Origin: Chloroflexi bacterium UBA6077
GTDB taxonomy: Bacteria; Chloroflexota; UBA6077
Assembly: GCA_002436065.1 (NCBI GenBank)
Contig: DIXP01000038.1
Span: forward strand, 7,343-71,342
Direction: 5' to 3'
DNA: 64,000 nt
The position numbers and the translations under genes were made by a program. A model generated the notes under the pieces. The model was not told the DNA's origin. It worked only from the letters and a program-made list of their open reading frames with translations, and ran no database searches. The stretch's first letter is position 1; every line of letters begins with the position of its first letter. This document shows, piece by piece, positions 1 to 8,897 of this stretch.

Positions 1-398
1 CGCCACATTTCTGTGTGCCGCGATGCCATGGCCGGCGATCAACAGCGACTAGCATCACGTCTTAACTTCTACATCTTTCTTTCCGCCGTTTCATCGTATT
101 CCACCTGGGTAGCCCGAATTTCCTATAGCCTTTCTGTACTTCTCACTGTACACTGTCTTCGTATTCTGACTCTCACCCCAGCATTCAGCCACTCACACGT
201 TCGTCGAGTACCCACACCAGCAGAATAGCCGCGCCAGGCAGCATCCTGGCCCAGCTTCGACGTAGAAGACCCTTCTGTGGCCAGCCCCCTCTTACCGAGC
301 CGTCGTCGCACCAACGCCGGAAGCGCTGCCTCGGGTGTACCCCCACCGAAAGGAGGACCGCGGCGCCAACCCTTGTCTACGCTTGGAGGTTACACTAA
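1..398. other. no gene recognised, left edge
   Basis: I see no convincing coding region here. Short open frames exist on both strands, but none has a ribosome binding site plus a recognisable domain. The last 20 bases hold the GGAGG Shine-Dalgarno of the amidase gene at 399. Confidence 0.5.
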
Positions 399-1322
399 GT
401 GCGAAGACTGCACCTGTCCGAACGAACCGTCGCCCACATCCTCACGGCCCTTGGAGCCCTTGTGATTGCAGCAACGTTTACCGCCAGTCCCCTGGGGCGT
501 GCATCTGACTCAACAGACGCCCCCCAGGCCGTAGCCGCACCCGCGACCATAGGTCCATCGGATCCCGAACTTGCCGTCGAATCTCCTCTCACCCTAAGGG
601 CGTCCAGCGAAGCGAGGGGCGGCGGCCAGCGAAGCAGAGATCTGGACCCATCCCCTACAGCCGCACCCACCGCGTACACAGCCGATGTGCCCGTGCCTCC
701 TACACCAACGGCAGCGGCGGCTGAGCAGCAACCGAACCCGCAGCTAAAGGGACAGGTAGGCATACAGGTGGGCCATTGGAAGAACTCGGAACTGCCCGGA
801 GAGTTAGCCAGCTTGCGGGGCTCCACTGGGGCAGCGGGCAAGGATTGGCGAGAGGTGGATGTCAATCTCGACATTTCCAGGCGCGTCGCGACCCTTCTCG
901 AGGGGCTGGGTGTCACAGTTGACCTGATACCGGCGACGGTTCCAATCCACTACAAGGCCGATGCCTTCATCGCAGTCCACGGCGACGCCAATTCCAACAC
1001 GAGCGTGTCCGGCTATAAGCTGGCCCGGGCGAGTTGGAGCAAGAACCCGGCTAGGGATGATGCACTGCTGAACGCGGTTTCGTCGGCGTACGCGGCCACC
1101 ACTGGCTTGCGCTACCATCCAGGTACCATCACCCGAAACATGACGGGCTATTACGCCTTCAACCAGGGGCTGCAGCACTCGGTGGATGCCTCCACACCGG
1201 CGGTAATACTGGAACTGGGCTTCCTTACCACCGCGAGTGATCGAAAGCTGCTGATGGAGCAGCCAGACCGGGCAGCAGAGGGGATCGTCAACGGCGTGGT
1301 GAAGTACCTGAGCAGCAGGTGA
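399..1322 (+). CDS. secreted N-acetylmuramoyl-L-alanine amidase (Amidase_3)
   Basis: This 307-residue protein probably cleaves the amide bond between muramic acid and the stem peptide of peptidoglycan outside the membrane. A hydrophobic segment at residues 12-30 acts as signal peptide or anchor. A Pro/Thr/Ala-rich linker to about residue 115 precedes the catalytic domain. The Amidase_3 zinc ligands are visible as H126 (in GHWKN), E152 (in DWREVDVN) and H194 (in VHGDAN), with the catalytic glutamate E272 in LELGF. The GTG start is supported by GGAGG ten bases upstream. It is convergent with the nuo operon and is separated from it by a hairpin. Family assignment is firm; the exact cleavage specificity is inferred. 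Confidence 0.87.
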   Translation: MRRLHLSERTVAHILTALGALVIAATFTASPLGRASDSTDAPQAVAAPATIGPSDPELAVESPLTLRASSEARGGGQRSRDLDPSPTAAPTAYTADVPVPPTPTAAAAEQQPNPQLKGQVGIQVGHWKNSELPGELASLRGSTGAAGKDWREVDVNLDISRRVATLLEGLGVTVDLIPATVPIHYKADAFIAVHGDANSNTSVSGYKLARASWSKNPARDDALLNAVSSAYAATTGLRYHPGTITRNMTGYYAFNQGLQHSVDASTPAVILELGFLTTASDRKLLMEQPDRAAEGIVNGVVKYLSSR

Positions 1323-1345
1323 GCCAGCGACTAACCGGTTGGAGT

Positions 1346-1369
1346 AGGACGGGGACAAGTCCCCGCCCT
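1346..1369. terminator. hairpin between convergent amidase and nuoN
   Basis: GGACGGGGAC and GTCCCCGCCC form an imperfect GC-rich stem around a two-base AA loop, with one mismatch. It lies between the convergent ends of the amidase and nuoN. No T-tract follows on either strand, so intrinsic termination is uncertain; it may be a bidirectional stop or a small repeat. Confidence 0.4.
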
Positions 1370-1416
1370 ACCTGTTTCAGCCATTTGGTCGAGCAGTAGT
1401 GCTCGACCGTGGTGTC

Positions 1417-2841
1417 TTAGAAGAACAGCCCCGGCACGATGCCCAGTTGGAGGGTGAAGAACAGCGCGACGATAAGAACGGCGATCATCGGGGCACTGGG
1501 GCGCAACGGAATGGTTTCTCCGGTCGACTCCGCCATATACATCTTTACGATGACGCGCAGGTAGTAGTAGAAGGCCACGACGCTGGTCAAGGCCCCAACG
1601 ATGACCAGCCACAGGTACCCACCCTCAAGGGCGGCGCTGAATACGTACAGCTTGGCCAGGAAGCCGGCAGTGAAGGGCATTCCAGCAAGGGAGAGCATGA
1701 AGACGGCCATCGCCGCTGCAAGCCATGGGTTTCGCTTGGCAAGCCCCGCGTAGTCCCCAAGGCTAAGCATCTCCTCCCTACCCTGCCCCACGGCCACCAC
1801 TACTGCGAAGGCGCCGAAGTTCATCACCGTGTAGGCCAGGAGGTAGAAGAGAACCGCCTCGCTGGCTACAGCGGCGCCAGCTACCACCGCCATCAGTATG
1901 TACCCAGCATGGGAGATGGCCGAGTAACCCAACAGCCTCTTGATGTTGTCCTGGCCCACCGCAGCAACATTGCCCCAGATCATCGTGAGGGCCGCCAGCA
2001 CCCCGAGGGCAATGGCCCACTGCGACTGGGCCTGGGGGAAGGCGCTTCCCAGCATCCTGAGCAGGGCGGCAAACATCACAGCCTTGGTGCCAACAGCCAT
2101 GAATGCCGTAACCGGCGTAGGCGCACCTTCGTAGACGTCGGGAACCCACATGTGGAAGGGCACCAGGGCGAGCTTGAAGGCGAAGCCCGCCAGCAGCAGA
2201 CCCAATCCCGCCAGGAGGGTGAGACTCAGGCCCGACTGGCCCTGGATGGCAGCAGCTATGCCGACGTAATCCAGGGTAGCTGTGGAACCGTAAACAAGAG
2301 CCGAGCCGTAAACCAAGAGCCCCAGAGAGAAGGAGCCGAGCAGGAAGTACTTGAGCGCCGCCTCCTCCGAGGTGAGACGGGTCCGCGCAAAGCCTGCGAG
2401 GACGTACAGAGAGAGGGAGAGCAGCTCCAGCCCCACCAGGAGAACGATAAGGTTGGAGGCAGCAGCCATCACCACCATGCCGACCGCTCCGAAGACCAGC
2501 AACCCGTAGTACTCAGGCTGTGCGAGGCCGGTGCGCTCCACGTAGCTGGTGGACAGCACGACGGCAAGTGCAGTGGCACCTATAGAGAGAAGGGCCACGA
2601 AGACGTAGAAGCCATCCATCGTGACCATCCCATTGAAGGCCGAGCGTGGCGATCCAACCACCAATAGTGTCGCCGCGGCAGCAGCCGCGAGTCCGAGGAG
2701 GCACACCCACGCCAGGAGTCCAGCCTGTTCCTTCCTGACGAACAGCCCGAGCAGCAGCACAGCCAGCGCAAGCCCGCTCAGCACGAGCAGGGGGGCAATG
2801 GCCGCGAGGTCTATGCCCAGGCTAGAGAGATCCGGTTGCAA
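1417..2841 (-). CDS. nuoN: NADH-quinone oxidoreductase subunit N
   Basis: This 474-residue, almost entirely hydrophobic protein is an antiporter-like proton channel subunit of complex I, with about 14 predicted membrane helices. The Mrp-antiporter/NuoN family shows in the segment YSAISHAGYILMAVV and in the helix-5/7 lysines around the GFAFKLALVPFHMWVPDVY region, which are thought to relay protons. Its length is normal for NuoN. It is the last gene of the operon, 29 bases after nuoM, and ends just before the hairpin that faces the amidase gene. Confidence 0.95.
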   Translation of the reverse strand: MQPDLSSLGIDLAAIAPLLVLSGLALAVLLLGLFVRKEQAGLLAWVCLLGLAAAAAATLLVVGSPRSAFNGMVTMDGFYVFVALLSIGATALAVVLSTSYVERTGLAQPEYYGLLVFGAVGMVVMAAASNLIVLLVGLELLSLSLYVLAGFARTRLTSEEAALKYFLLGSFSLGLLVYGSALVYGSTATLDYVGIAAAIQGQSGLSLTLLAGLGLLLAGFAFKLALVPFHMWVPDVYEGAPTPVTAFMAVGTKAVMFAALLRMLGSAFPQAQSQWAIALGVLAALTMIWGNVAAVGQDNIKRLLGYSAISHAGYILMAVVAGAAVASEAVLFYLLAYTVMNFGAFAVVVAVGQGREEMLSLGDYAGLAKRNPWLAAAMAVFMLSLAGMPFTAGFLAKLYVFSAALEGGYLWLVIVGALTSVVAFYYYLRVIVKMYMAESTGETIPLRPSAPMIAVLIVALFFTLQLGIVPGLFF

Positions 2842-2870
2842 AGCTACCTCCTGCTATCGTTCCCGATGCA

Positions 2871-4400
2871 TTACTTGAAAATCGCCGGCTGAGATGCCGT
2901 GGGCTGTCCATGAACCGCCTGCTCGACCCGCGAGACAGTGCCAGCGACCGTAGCGTCGATGGCGCCGAGAAGGCTGGTGGGGAAGAGACCGATCCAGAGG
3001 ATCAACACCACCAGCGGTGCCAGCGTGGCGATCTCGCGTCTGCTGAGATCGCCCTTGCCCTCTCCGGCCCTGGACCGCTCGCCATGCATGGTCCGCTGGA
3101 ACATCCATACCAGGTAGATCGCCGCGAGGAGGACACCGCTGGAGGCTACCACCGCTGCCACGGGCTGGGACTGGAATGCACCCAGCAGGATCAGGAACTC
3201 GCCTGGGAAACCATTCAAGCCGGGCAGTCCGACCGAGGAGAACAGCACGAGGGTGAACAGCGCCGCCAGCACCGGCCACCGGCTGGCCAGACCACCGAGG
3301 CTCCTGATCTCGGTGGTGCGTGTCCTTTCCGAGAGCATAGCGGCGAGTATGAACAACCCGCCGGTGCTGATGCTGTGGTTGACCATCTGCAAGGTAGCGC
3401 CCGAGATCCCCTGGGTGTTGAGAGAGAAGATGCCCAGGACGATAAAGGCCATGTGGGCCACGCTGGAGTAGGCTATCAGCCGGATCACGTCTTTCTGCAC
3501 CACGGCTATCAGGCCAGCGTACAGGACCCCAAGTGCGCCCAGCACCATGAAGACCGGGGCCGCGGAGGCCATCTGCTGCGGGAAGAGGGTCAGGCCAAAG
3601 CGCAGGAAGCCGTAGGCACCCACCTTCACCAGCATGGTCGCAAGCACCAGCATCGCCGTTGGGGCCTGGGTGTAAGCGTCGGGAAGCCAGGCGTGGAAGG
3701 GAACCACCGGCACCTTGATGGCGAAGGCAAAGGCGAAGGCCACGAACAGCCACATGCCGAACTGCACAGGCAGACGCAAGCTAGCCAGAGCCACCAGGTC
3801 GAAGCTGTACTGTCCGAACTGCCCGCTATACAGCACCCCCAACCCGACGATGGCGACCAGCATCAGCAGGCTTCCCACCGCAGTGTAGAGGAAGAACTTG
3901 AGCGCCGCGTACACCCGCCTGTCGCCGCCGCAGATGCCGATCATCAGGTACATCGGGATCAGCATGGCTTCCCAGAACAGGAAGAACAGCACGAGGTCCA
4001 GGGCCACGAATGCCCCTATCACGCCAGCCTCCAGCAGCAGCAGGAAGACGGCGTACTCCTTGGCCCTGGCGCCCATCTCCCGCCACGAGGCCAGCACCGC
4101 TATCGGAGTCAGCAATGCCGTGAGGACCACCAGCAGCACGCTGATGCCGTCGACACCGACGTGGTAGCTGATACCCAGGCTTGGGAACCAGGGGACCTGC
4201 TCCACCCACTGCATGGCGCCGTTCCCCAGTTGGAACCCCGCCAGCATCACCGCCGCGAGCACCAGGTTCACCAATGACACGATCAGGGCAAAGGCGCGTA
4301 CCTCGTTGACCTTCTCTCGCCGGATGAAGGGCACTGCCAGCGCACCGGCAATGGGCACAACGATCAGGGTGGTCAGGATCGGGAAGGCTGCCTGGTTCAT
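2871..4400 (-). CDS. nuoM: NADH-quinone oxidoreductase subunit M
   Basis: This 509-residue polytopic membrane protein is one of the three antiporter-like proton-pumping subunits of complex I. The family signature VPFHAWLPDAYTQAPT is present, as is the glutamate in helix 5 (FLFWEAMLIPMY). Its length is typical of NuoM. The start overlaps the end of nuoL by four bases (4397-4400), so translation is probably coupled. It carries no obvious oddity. Confidence 0.95.
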   Translation of the reverse strand: MNQAAFPILTTLIVVPIAGALAVPFIRREKVNEVRAFALIVSLVNLVLAAVMLAGFQLGNGAMQWVEQVPWFPSLGISYHVGVDGISVLLVVLTALLTPIAVLASWREMGARAKEYAVFLLLLEAGVIGAFVALDLVLFFLFWEAMLIPMYLMIGICGGDRRVYAALKFFLYTAVGSLLMLVAIVGLGVLYSGQFGQYSFDLVALASLRLPVQFGMWLFVAFAFAFAIKVPVVPFHAWLPDAYTQAPTAMLVLATMLVKVGAYGFLRFGLTLFPQQMASAAPVFMVLGALGVLYAGLIAVVQKDVIRLIAYSSVAHMAFIVLGIFSLNTQGISGATLQMVNHSISTGGLFILAAMLSERTRTTEIRSLGGLASRWPVLAALFTLVLFSSVGLPGLNGFPGEFLILLGAFQSQPVAAVVASSGVLLAAIYLVWMFQRTMHGERSRAGEGKGDLSRREIATLAPLVVLILWIGLFPTSLLGAIDATVAGTVSRVEQAVHGQPTASQPAIFK

Positions 4401-6322
4401 CTGGCACCTCCTGCCATGAGGAGGTAGACCACGAGCGCGAGGGCACCCCCAAGTATCCCAAGGGCATAGTCTCGGACGAAGCCAGTCTGCAGCCGCCTCA
4501 GACTAACGGACCCGACCTCCACCGCGCGCGTGGCGGCCTGGACGATGCCGTCAGTGAAGAGACCATCCAGAGTGCCGGAGAGCCATTCTCCCAGGCGCCG
4601 ACCGGGTCTGAGGAAGAGCACGGCGTACAACTCGTCTACGTAGTACTTATTCAGCAGTAGTTGGTAGAGACGCGGGACCACACTGCCGATTTGACGAGGC
4701 AGAGCCGGCCTCGCGACGTACATCATGAAGGCAATGCCGATGCCCACCAGCCCAAGCAGCACGGAAGTCGCCATCAGGGGCAACTGCATCGACTGAGCAC
4801 CCGGGAGCATGGCTACTGGTTGAGCATAGCGGTCGAAGACTGGCGCAAGGAAGTGCTCGACGGCGCCAGGGCCGCCGATGAACTGGATGTAACCACCGAA
4901 GGCCGCCAACAGCGTGAGCACTGCCACGGGGCCCGCCATGTCGGGTCCCGGCTTGTGCAGATGCTCACTCACGTGGTGGTCAACCCTACTCTCACCATGG
5001 AAGGCCATGAACACCGCCCGGAAGATGTAGAAACCGGTGAGCGCGACGCTCAGCAGCGCAAGCGTACCCAAAAGGGCGCTGCCCCGCTCGCTGGCGAAGG
5101 CGGCGAAGATGATCTCATCCTTGCTAAAGAAGCCGGATAGCGGCGGGAAGCCGGTCAGCGCCAGGGCGCCGATCAGGAAACCCACATACATTGTCGGAAG
5201 CCTGCGCCAGAGCCCGCCCATCCGGTTCAAGTCCTCTTCGCCGGCGAGCGCGTGAATGACGCCACCGGCGGCCATGAACAGGAGGGCCTTGAAGAAAGCA
5301 TGAGTGACAAGGTGGAACATGCCCGCGGCGAAGGCCCCTACCCCGACGGCCAGGAACATGTAGCCCAACTGGCTCACGGTGGAGTAGGCCAGCACCCTCT
5401 TTATGTTCGGCTGCACAAGGCCGATGGTCGCCGCGAAGAGCGCAGTGACCGCACCGACCGTCGCGACCACCATCATCGCCGTGGGGCTGAGCAGGTAGAG
5501 GGGGTACGCCCTGGCGATCAGGTAGACACCCGCGGTCACCATAGTCGCCGCATGGATCAGGGCGCTGACAGGGGTGGGACCGGCCATGGCGTCCGGCAAC
5601 CACACGTGCAGGGGCAACTGCGCGGACTTGGCCGCCGCCCCCAACAGCAGCAGGAGAGCTATGGCCGTGGCCATGGGGCTGTCCACTCCCAGCCGTTGGG
5701 ATGCCTGGGCGAAAACGCCGTTGTAGTCCAGCGTACCGAAGTTGAGGAAGATCAGGATGGCCGCGAATAGAAGGCCAATGTCTCCTATGGTGTTCACGAC
5801 GAACGCCTTGGTGCCGGCCGCAGCGTTCTCGGGCTTCTGATACCAGAAGGCGATGAGGGCGTAAGAACTGAAGCCCACGCCTCCCCAACCGACGACCAGC
5901 AGCAGGAAGTTGCCGGCAAGCACCAACATCAGCATGGCAAGGACGAAGAGGTTCATCAGGGCGAAGAAGCGCGGGTAATCCTGGTCACCGCGCATATAAC
6001 CCGTGGCATATACATGGATCAGGAAGCCGACGCCCGTGACCACCAACACCATCAGGATGGAGAGGGGATCGACCAGCAGGGAGAAGGGCACAGTGAACTG
6101 CCCGGCGGCGATCCACGTCCACAGGTTCAACTCCACGCTGCGCGCATCAGGCGGCAACTGCAGCATCTCCAAGAAGGCGCCGAAGCCCACGGCGAAGGAG
6201 AGGCCAACGGCAGCGCTGCCGACAAAGCCGCAGGACTCTCGGTTCACCTTCCGGCCTATGAAGGCACTGTAGAGGAAGCCCAGGGCCGGAAACAGCAATA
6301 TTAGCCAGGCATAGGTCAACAA
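4397..6322 (-). CDS. nuoL: NADH-quinone oxidoreductase subunit L
   Basis: This 641-residue membrane protein is the distal proton-pumping subunit of complex I. It shows the NuoL signatures LPLHVWLPDAMAGPTPVSA and HAATMVTAGVY, with the C-terminal extension expected to form the lateral helix and last transmembrane segment. Its length is normal. It begins eight bases after the nuoK stop and overlaps nuoM by four bases, consistent with a tight operon. Confidence 0.95.
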   Translation of the reverse strand: MLTYAWLILLFPALGFLYSAFIGRKVNRESCGFVGSAAVGLSFAVGFGAFLEMLQLPPDARSVELNLWTWIAAGQFTVPFSLLVDPLSILMVLVVTGVGFLIHVYATGYMRGDQDYPRFFALMNLFVLAMLMLVLAGNFLLLVVGWGGVGFSSYALIAFWYQKPENAAAGTKAFVVNTIGDIGLLFAAILIFLNFGTLDYNGVFAQASQRLGVDSPMATAIALLLLLGAAAKSAQLPLHVWLPDAMAGPTPVSALIHAATMVTAGVYLIARAYPLYLLSPTAMMVVATVGAVTALFAATIGLVQPNIKRVLAYSTVSQLGYMFLAVGVGAFAAGMFHLVTHAFFKALLFMAAGGVIHALAGEEDLNRMGGLWRRLPTMYVGFLIGALALTGFPPLSGFFSKDEIIFAAFASERGSALLGTLALLSVALTGFYIFRAVFMAFHGESRVDHHVSEHLHKPGPDMAGPVAVLTLLAAFGGYIQFIGGPGAVEHFLAPVFDRYAQPVAMLPGAQSMQLPLMATSVLLGLVGIGIAFMMYVARPALPRQIGSVVPRLYQLLLNKYYVDELYAVLFLRPGRRLGEWLSGTLDGLFTDGIVQAATRAVEVGSVSLRRLQTGFVRDYALGILGGALALVVYLLMAGGAR

Positions 6323-6329
6323 GAGGACT

Positions 6330-6635
6330 TCATCCCTTCAGCGTACTCACTTCGTCGACGTCGACGTTGGCGCGAATGCGGAAGATAGAGGAGATGATGG
6401 CCAATCCCACCACCACCTCAGCCGCTGCCATAGTCATCACGAAGAAGGCGATCACCTGCCCCCCCACGGCTCCGAAGCCGTAAGCATAGGTCACGAAGGC
6501 CAGGTTGCCCGCGTTCAGCATTAGCTCGATGGACATGAACATGACGAGCGGGTTCTTCCGCACCAGTACGCCCAGGGCACCGATGGTGAAGAGCACCGCG
6601 CTCAGTATCAGGTAGTAGGACAAAGGCGCTACCAT
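6330..6635 (-). CDS. nuoK: NADH-quinone oxidoreductase subunit K
   Basis: This 101-residue protein has three transmembrane segments and is the MnhC/NuoK-type subunit of the complex I membrane arm. The conserved glutamates in [11 protein letters not shown] and in [11 protein letters not shown], needed for proton translocation in characterised homologues, are present. A GAGGTAA Shine-Dalgarno precedes the start. The upstream gap to nuoJ holds a palindromic repeat pair, unusual inside an otherwise tightly packed operon. Confidence 0.94.
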   Translation of the reverse strand: MVAPLSYYLILSAVLFTIGALGVLVRKNPLVMFMSIELMLNAGNLAFVTYAYGFGAVGGQVIAFFVMTMAAAEVVVGLAIISSIFRIRANVDVDEVSTLKG

Positions 6636-6649
6636 GAGTTACCTCGAGT

Positions 6650-6742
6650 CCCCTCTCCCCATGGGAGAGGGTTAGGGTGAGGGCTCATTCGGAGTGTGGC
6701 CACGCCTAGCCCTCACCCCGACCCTCTCCCTATGGGAGAGGG
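6650..6742. repeat. REP-like inverted repeat pair in the nuoJ-nuoK gap
   Basis: Two copies of a short palindromic unit face each other. One reads CCCTCTCCCCATGGGAGAGG followed by GTTAGGGTGAGGGCT. The other is its inverse, AGCCCTCACCCCG followed by CCCTCTCCCTATGGGAGAGG. Each copy carries its own CCTCTCCC/GGGAGAGG hairpin, and the two copies can pair with each other. Units of this look recur as dispersed REP elements in many bacteria. It lies inside the polycistronic nuo transcript. Confidence 0.8.
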
Positions 6743-6752
6743 AGCCCTGGGT

Positions 6753-7253
6753 CTAAGTCCTCTTCTTCGCAAGGACCAGGGCCGCCACCATGGCGACCAA
6801 CAGCAGCAGCGAAGTCAGCTCAAAGGGGAGCAGATACTGTGTGAACAGGTCTACTCCAACAGCCTCCAGATTCCCAACCCCAGGCGCCACCTGCGCAACG
6901 ACTGCCACCTGAGGCGCAGGGCTCCGCAAGACGAACGACGCCACGACCAGGAAGGCCATTGCCAGGCCAACAGCCACAGGCACGCGGTTTGCGATGCGGT
7001 TTGGACCCTCCTCGTTGCCTGGATTGAGCATCGTTATGACAAACAGGAACAACACCATGATGGCGCCCGCGTACACGGTTACCTGGATCAACGCCAGGAA
7101 CTCCGCCGCAAGGCTGAGAAACAGCACCGCCACGCAGAAGAGCACGCCCACCATGAACAGGGCGCTATGCACGGTGTTCCGGCTGGACACCATAGCGATG
7201 GCCAGCAGGACTGCAGCCGCGGCAAGAAAGAAGAAGTAGACTATCTCCATCAC
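6753..7253 (-). CDS. nuoJ: NADH-quinone oxidoreductase subunit J
   Basis: This 166-residue membrane protein has five predicted helices and belongs to the NuoJ/ND6 family of complex I. The conserved segment FLALIQVTVYAGAIMVLFLF, which holds the pi-bulge helix region important for coupling, is clear. It overlaps the end of nuoI by four bases (7250-7253), suggesting translational coupling. Its length is normal. Confidence 0.94.
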   Translation of the reverse strand: MMEIVYFFFLAAAAVLLAIAMVSSRNTVHSALFMVGVLFCVAVLFLSLAAEFLALIQVTVYAGAIMVLFLFVITMLNPGNEEGPNRIANRVPVAVGLAMAFLVVASFVLRSPAPQVAVVAQVAPGVGNLEAVGVDLFTQYLLPFELTSLLLLVAMVAALVLAKKRT

Positions 7254-7768
7254 TTAAGCTCTTCTTGTATGTGGGGAAGACTCCTCACACCCTCCGGCGC
7301 CTGGCCGTGCCCCTCGGATGGGGGCACCAGCAGCCGCTCCTTGGTGTAGATGGAACCCTCGCGCTTCTCGTCGGTCAGTTCGTAGTCCGGGCCCAACACG
7401 ATGGCCTGGGTCGGGCAGGCTTCCTCGCAATACCCGCAGAAGATGCAGCGCAGCATGTTGATCTCGTACCGGCGAGCGTATCGCTCTCCGGGTGACCGTC
7501 TGTCGCCCTCGCTGTTCTCCGCGGGCTCCACGTAGATTGCCCTGGCGGGGCAGGCCGCAGCGCAGAGAGAGCAGCCGATGCAGCGCTCCAGCCCATTCTC
7601 GTAGCGGTGCAGGTAGTGTCGCCCACGATACCGCTTGTACACGGGCCGCTTCTGCTCGGGGTACTGAACCGTCACCTTCGGCTTGAACCCATGCCGGAAG
7701 GTGATGCTCAGCCCCTTCACGATATTGAACATGTCCTTGATTTCCTGGATCACGCTGCCGCTTGCCAT
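7250..7768 (-). CDS. nuoI: NADH-quinone oxidoreductase subunit I (2x[4Fe-4S])
   Basis: This 172-residue ferredoxin-like protein carries clusters N6a and N6b, which pass electrons from NuoG toward the quinone site. Two complete 4Fe-4S motifs are visible, CIGCSLCAAACP and CIFCGYCEEACP. The start is ATG, 42 bases after nuoH. Its position between nuoH and nuoJ is standard. Confidence 0.95.
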   Translation of the reverse strand: MASGSVIQEIKDMFNIVKGLSITFRHGFKPKVTVQYPEQKRPVYKRYRGRHYLHRYENGLERCIGCSLCAAACPARAIYVEPAENSEGDRRSPGERYARRYEINMLRCIFCGYCEEACPTQAIVLGPDYELTDEKREGSIYTKERLLVPPSEGHGQAPEGVRSLPHIQEELK

Positions 7769-7810
7769 GTAGATTGCCTATCTCCCACCGTGGGAATGTT
7801 GCACCGGCTG

Positions 7811-8806
7811 CTATGTCGCCGACATTACAGTGACTATGACGGCGGTGGCCACGACGTTCAGCAACGCCACTGGTAGAATGAACTGCCAGCCCAGCCGCAT
7901 CAGCCGGTCGTACCTGAGTCGAGGCAGGGTGGCCCTCAGCCAGCTCAGGACGAACAGCATCGCCGCGAGTTTCGCCGCGAACCACCACGGGCCATCGATG
8001 ATCGGGCCGTGGTAGCTGCCGAGGAACAGGGTAACCGCCACAGAGCTGATGGTAACCATATTCACGTACTCGGCGAGATAGAACATCGCGAACTTCAGAC
8101 CCGAGTACTCCGTCATATAACCCTGCACCAACTCCTGCTCCGCCTCCACCAGGTCGAATGGGGGACGGTTGTTCTCGGCCACCGCGCAGACCCAGTAGAG
8201 CAGGAAGGCCAACGGCTGGATCAACACCACAGGCACAACGGCCTGGAAGCCGACTATGTCCGAGATACGCAGCGACCCGACCGTGACCACGACACTCAGG
8301 ATGGCGAGCCCCATGCCCAGCTCATAGCTGATCATCTGAGCGGAGGATCGGACCGCGCCAAGCATCGAATACTTGCTGTTGGAGGACCATCCCGCCAGGA
8401 CAACCCCGTACACACCTAAGGATGACACCGCCAGGACCAGCAGGATACCCACGCTCGGGTCGGCCAGCTGCAGGTCGATGGGGAAACCAAACAGGTTGAT
8501 CTGGGGCCCGATCGGTATGACCGCGAAGGTGAGCATCGATGCCATCACCGCGATGGCCGGAGCCAGCCAGTAGGCGAACCGATCTGCCCCTTCCGGCATG
8601 AAGTCTTCCTTGAACATGGCCTTCACCGCATCGGCTATCGGCTGCAGTAGGCCAAGGGGCCCAACTCGGTTCGGACCGATGCGATCCTGCATCCACGCCA
8701 GGATTCGGCGTTCAGCCAGCGTCATATAGGCAGCAGCCATGATCAATCCGAAGAAGATGATCACCGACTTGACCAGCGCCACCAGGATCTGAATCAGCAA
8801 CTCCAT
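7811..8806 (-). CDS. nuoH: NADH-quinone oxidoreductase subunit H
   Basis: This 331-residue membrane protein forms much of the quinone-binding chamber of complex I. Family motifs include the region around [19 protein letters not shown] and the acidic loop with [20 protein letters not shown], both conserved in NuoH/ND1. Eight or so membrane segments are predicted. The 91-base gap to nuoG upstream holds a hairpin. Confidence 0.95.
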   Translation of the reverse strand: MELLIQILVALVKSVIIFFGLIMAAAYMTLAERRILAWMQDRIGPNRVGPLGLLQPIADAVKAMFKEDFMPEGADRFAYWLAPAIAVMASMLTFAVIPIGPQINLFGFPIDLQLADPSVGILLVLAVSSLGVYGVVLAGWSSNSKYSMLGAVRSSAQMISYELGMGLAILSVVVTVGSLRISDIVGFQAVVPVVLIQPLAFLLYWVCAVAENNRPPFDLVEAEQELVQGYMTEYSGLKFAMFYLAEYVNMVTISSVAVTLFLGSYHGPIIDGPWWFAAKLAAMLFVLSWLRATLPRLRYDRLMRLGWQFILPVALLNVVATAVIVTVMSAT

Positions 8807-8846
8807 CAGACGCTAAGCACTCCCGCTTCTTGGGTGAGTAATGGTT

Positions 8847-8865
8847 GCGTGGGGACACCCCACGC
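8847..8865. other. GC-rich hairpin in the nuoG-nuoH gap
   Basis: GCGTGGGG and CCCCACGC form a perfect 8-bp stem around a three-base loop. It sits in the only other sizeable intergenic gap inside the operon. It has no T-tract, so it may tune message stability or expression between the peripheral-arm and membrane-arm genes rather than terminate. Confidence 0.45.
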
Positions 8866-8897
8866 CCCGCCAGGCGCTACGCCCCGGACCCGCTCCA

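Noticed and set aside
399..916. Long open frame on the minus strand opposite the amidase gene
   Set aside because: Shadow of a GC-rich gene; low-complexity translation with no domain and no ribosome binding site.
1399..2667. 422-codon frame on the plus strand across nuoN
   Set aside because: It is antisense to a clear complex I gene, very rich in His, Gln and Gly as expected of a shadow frame.
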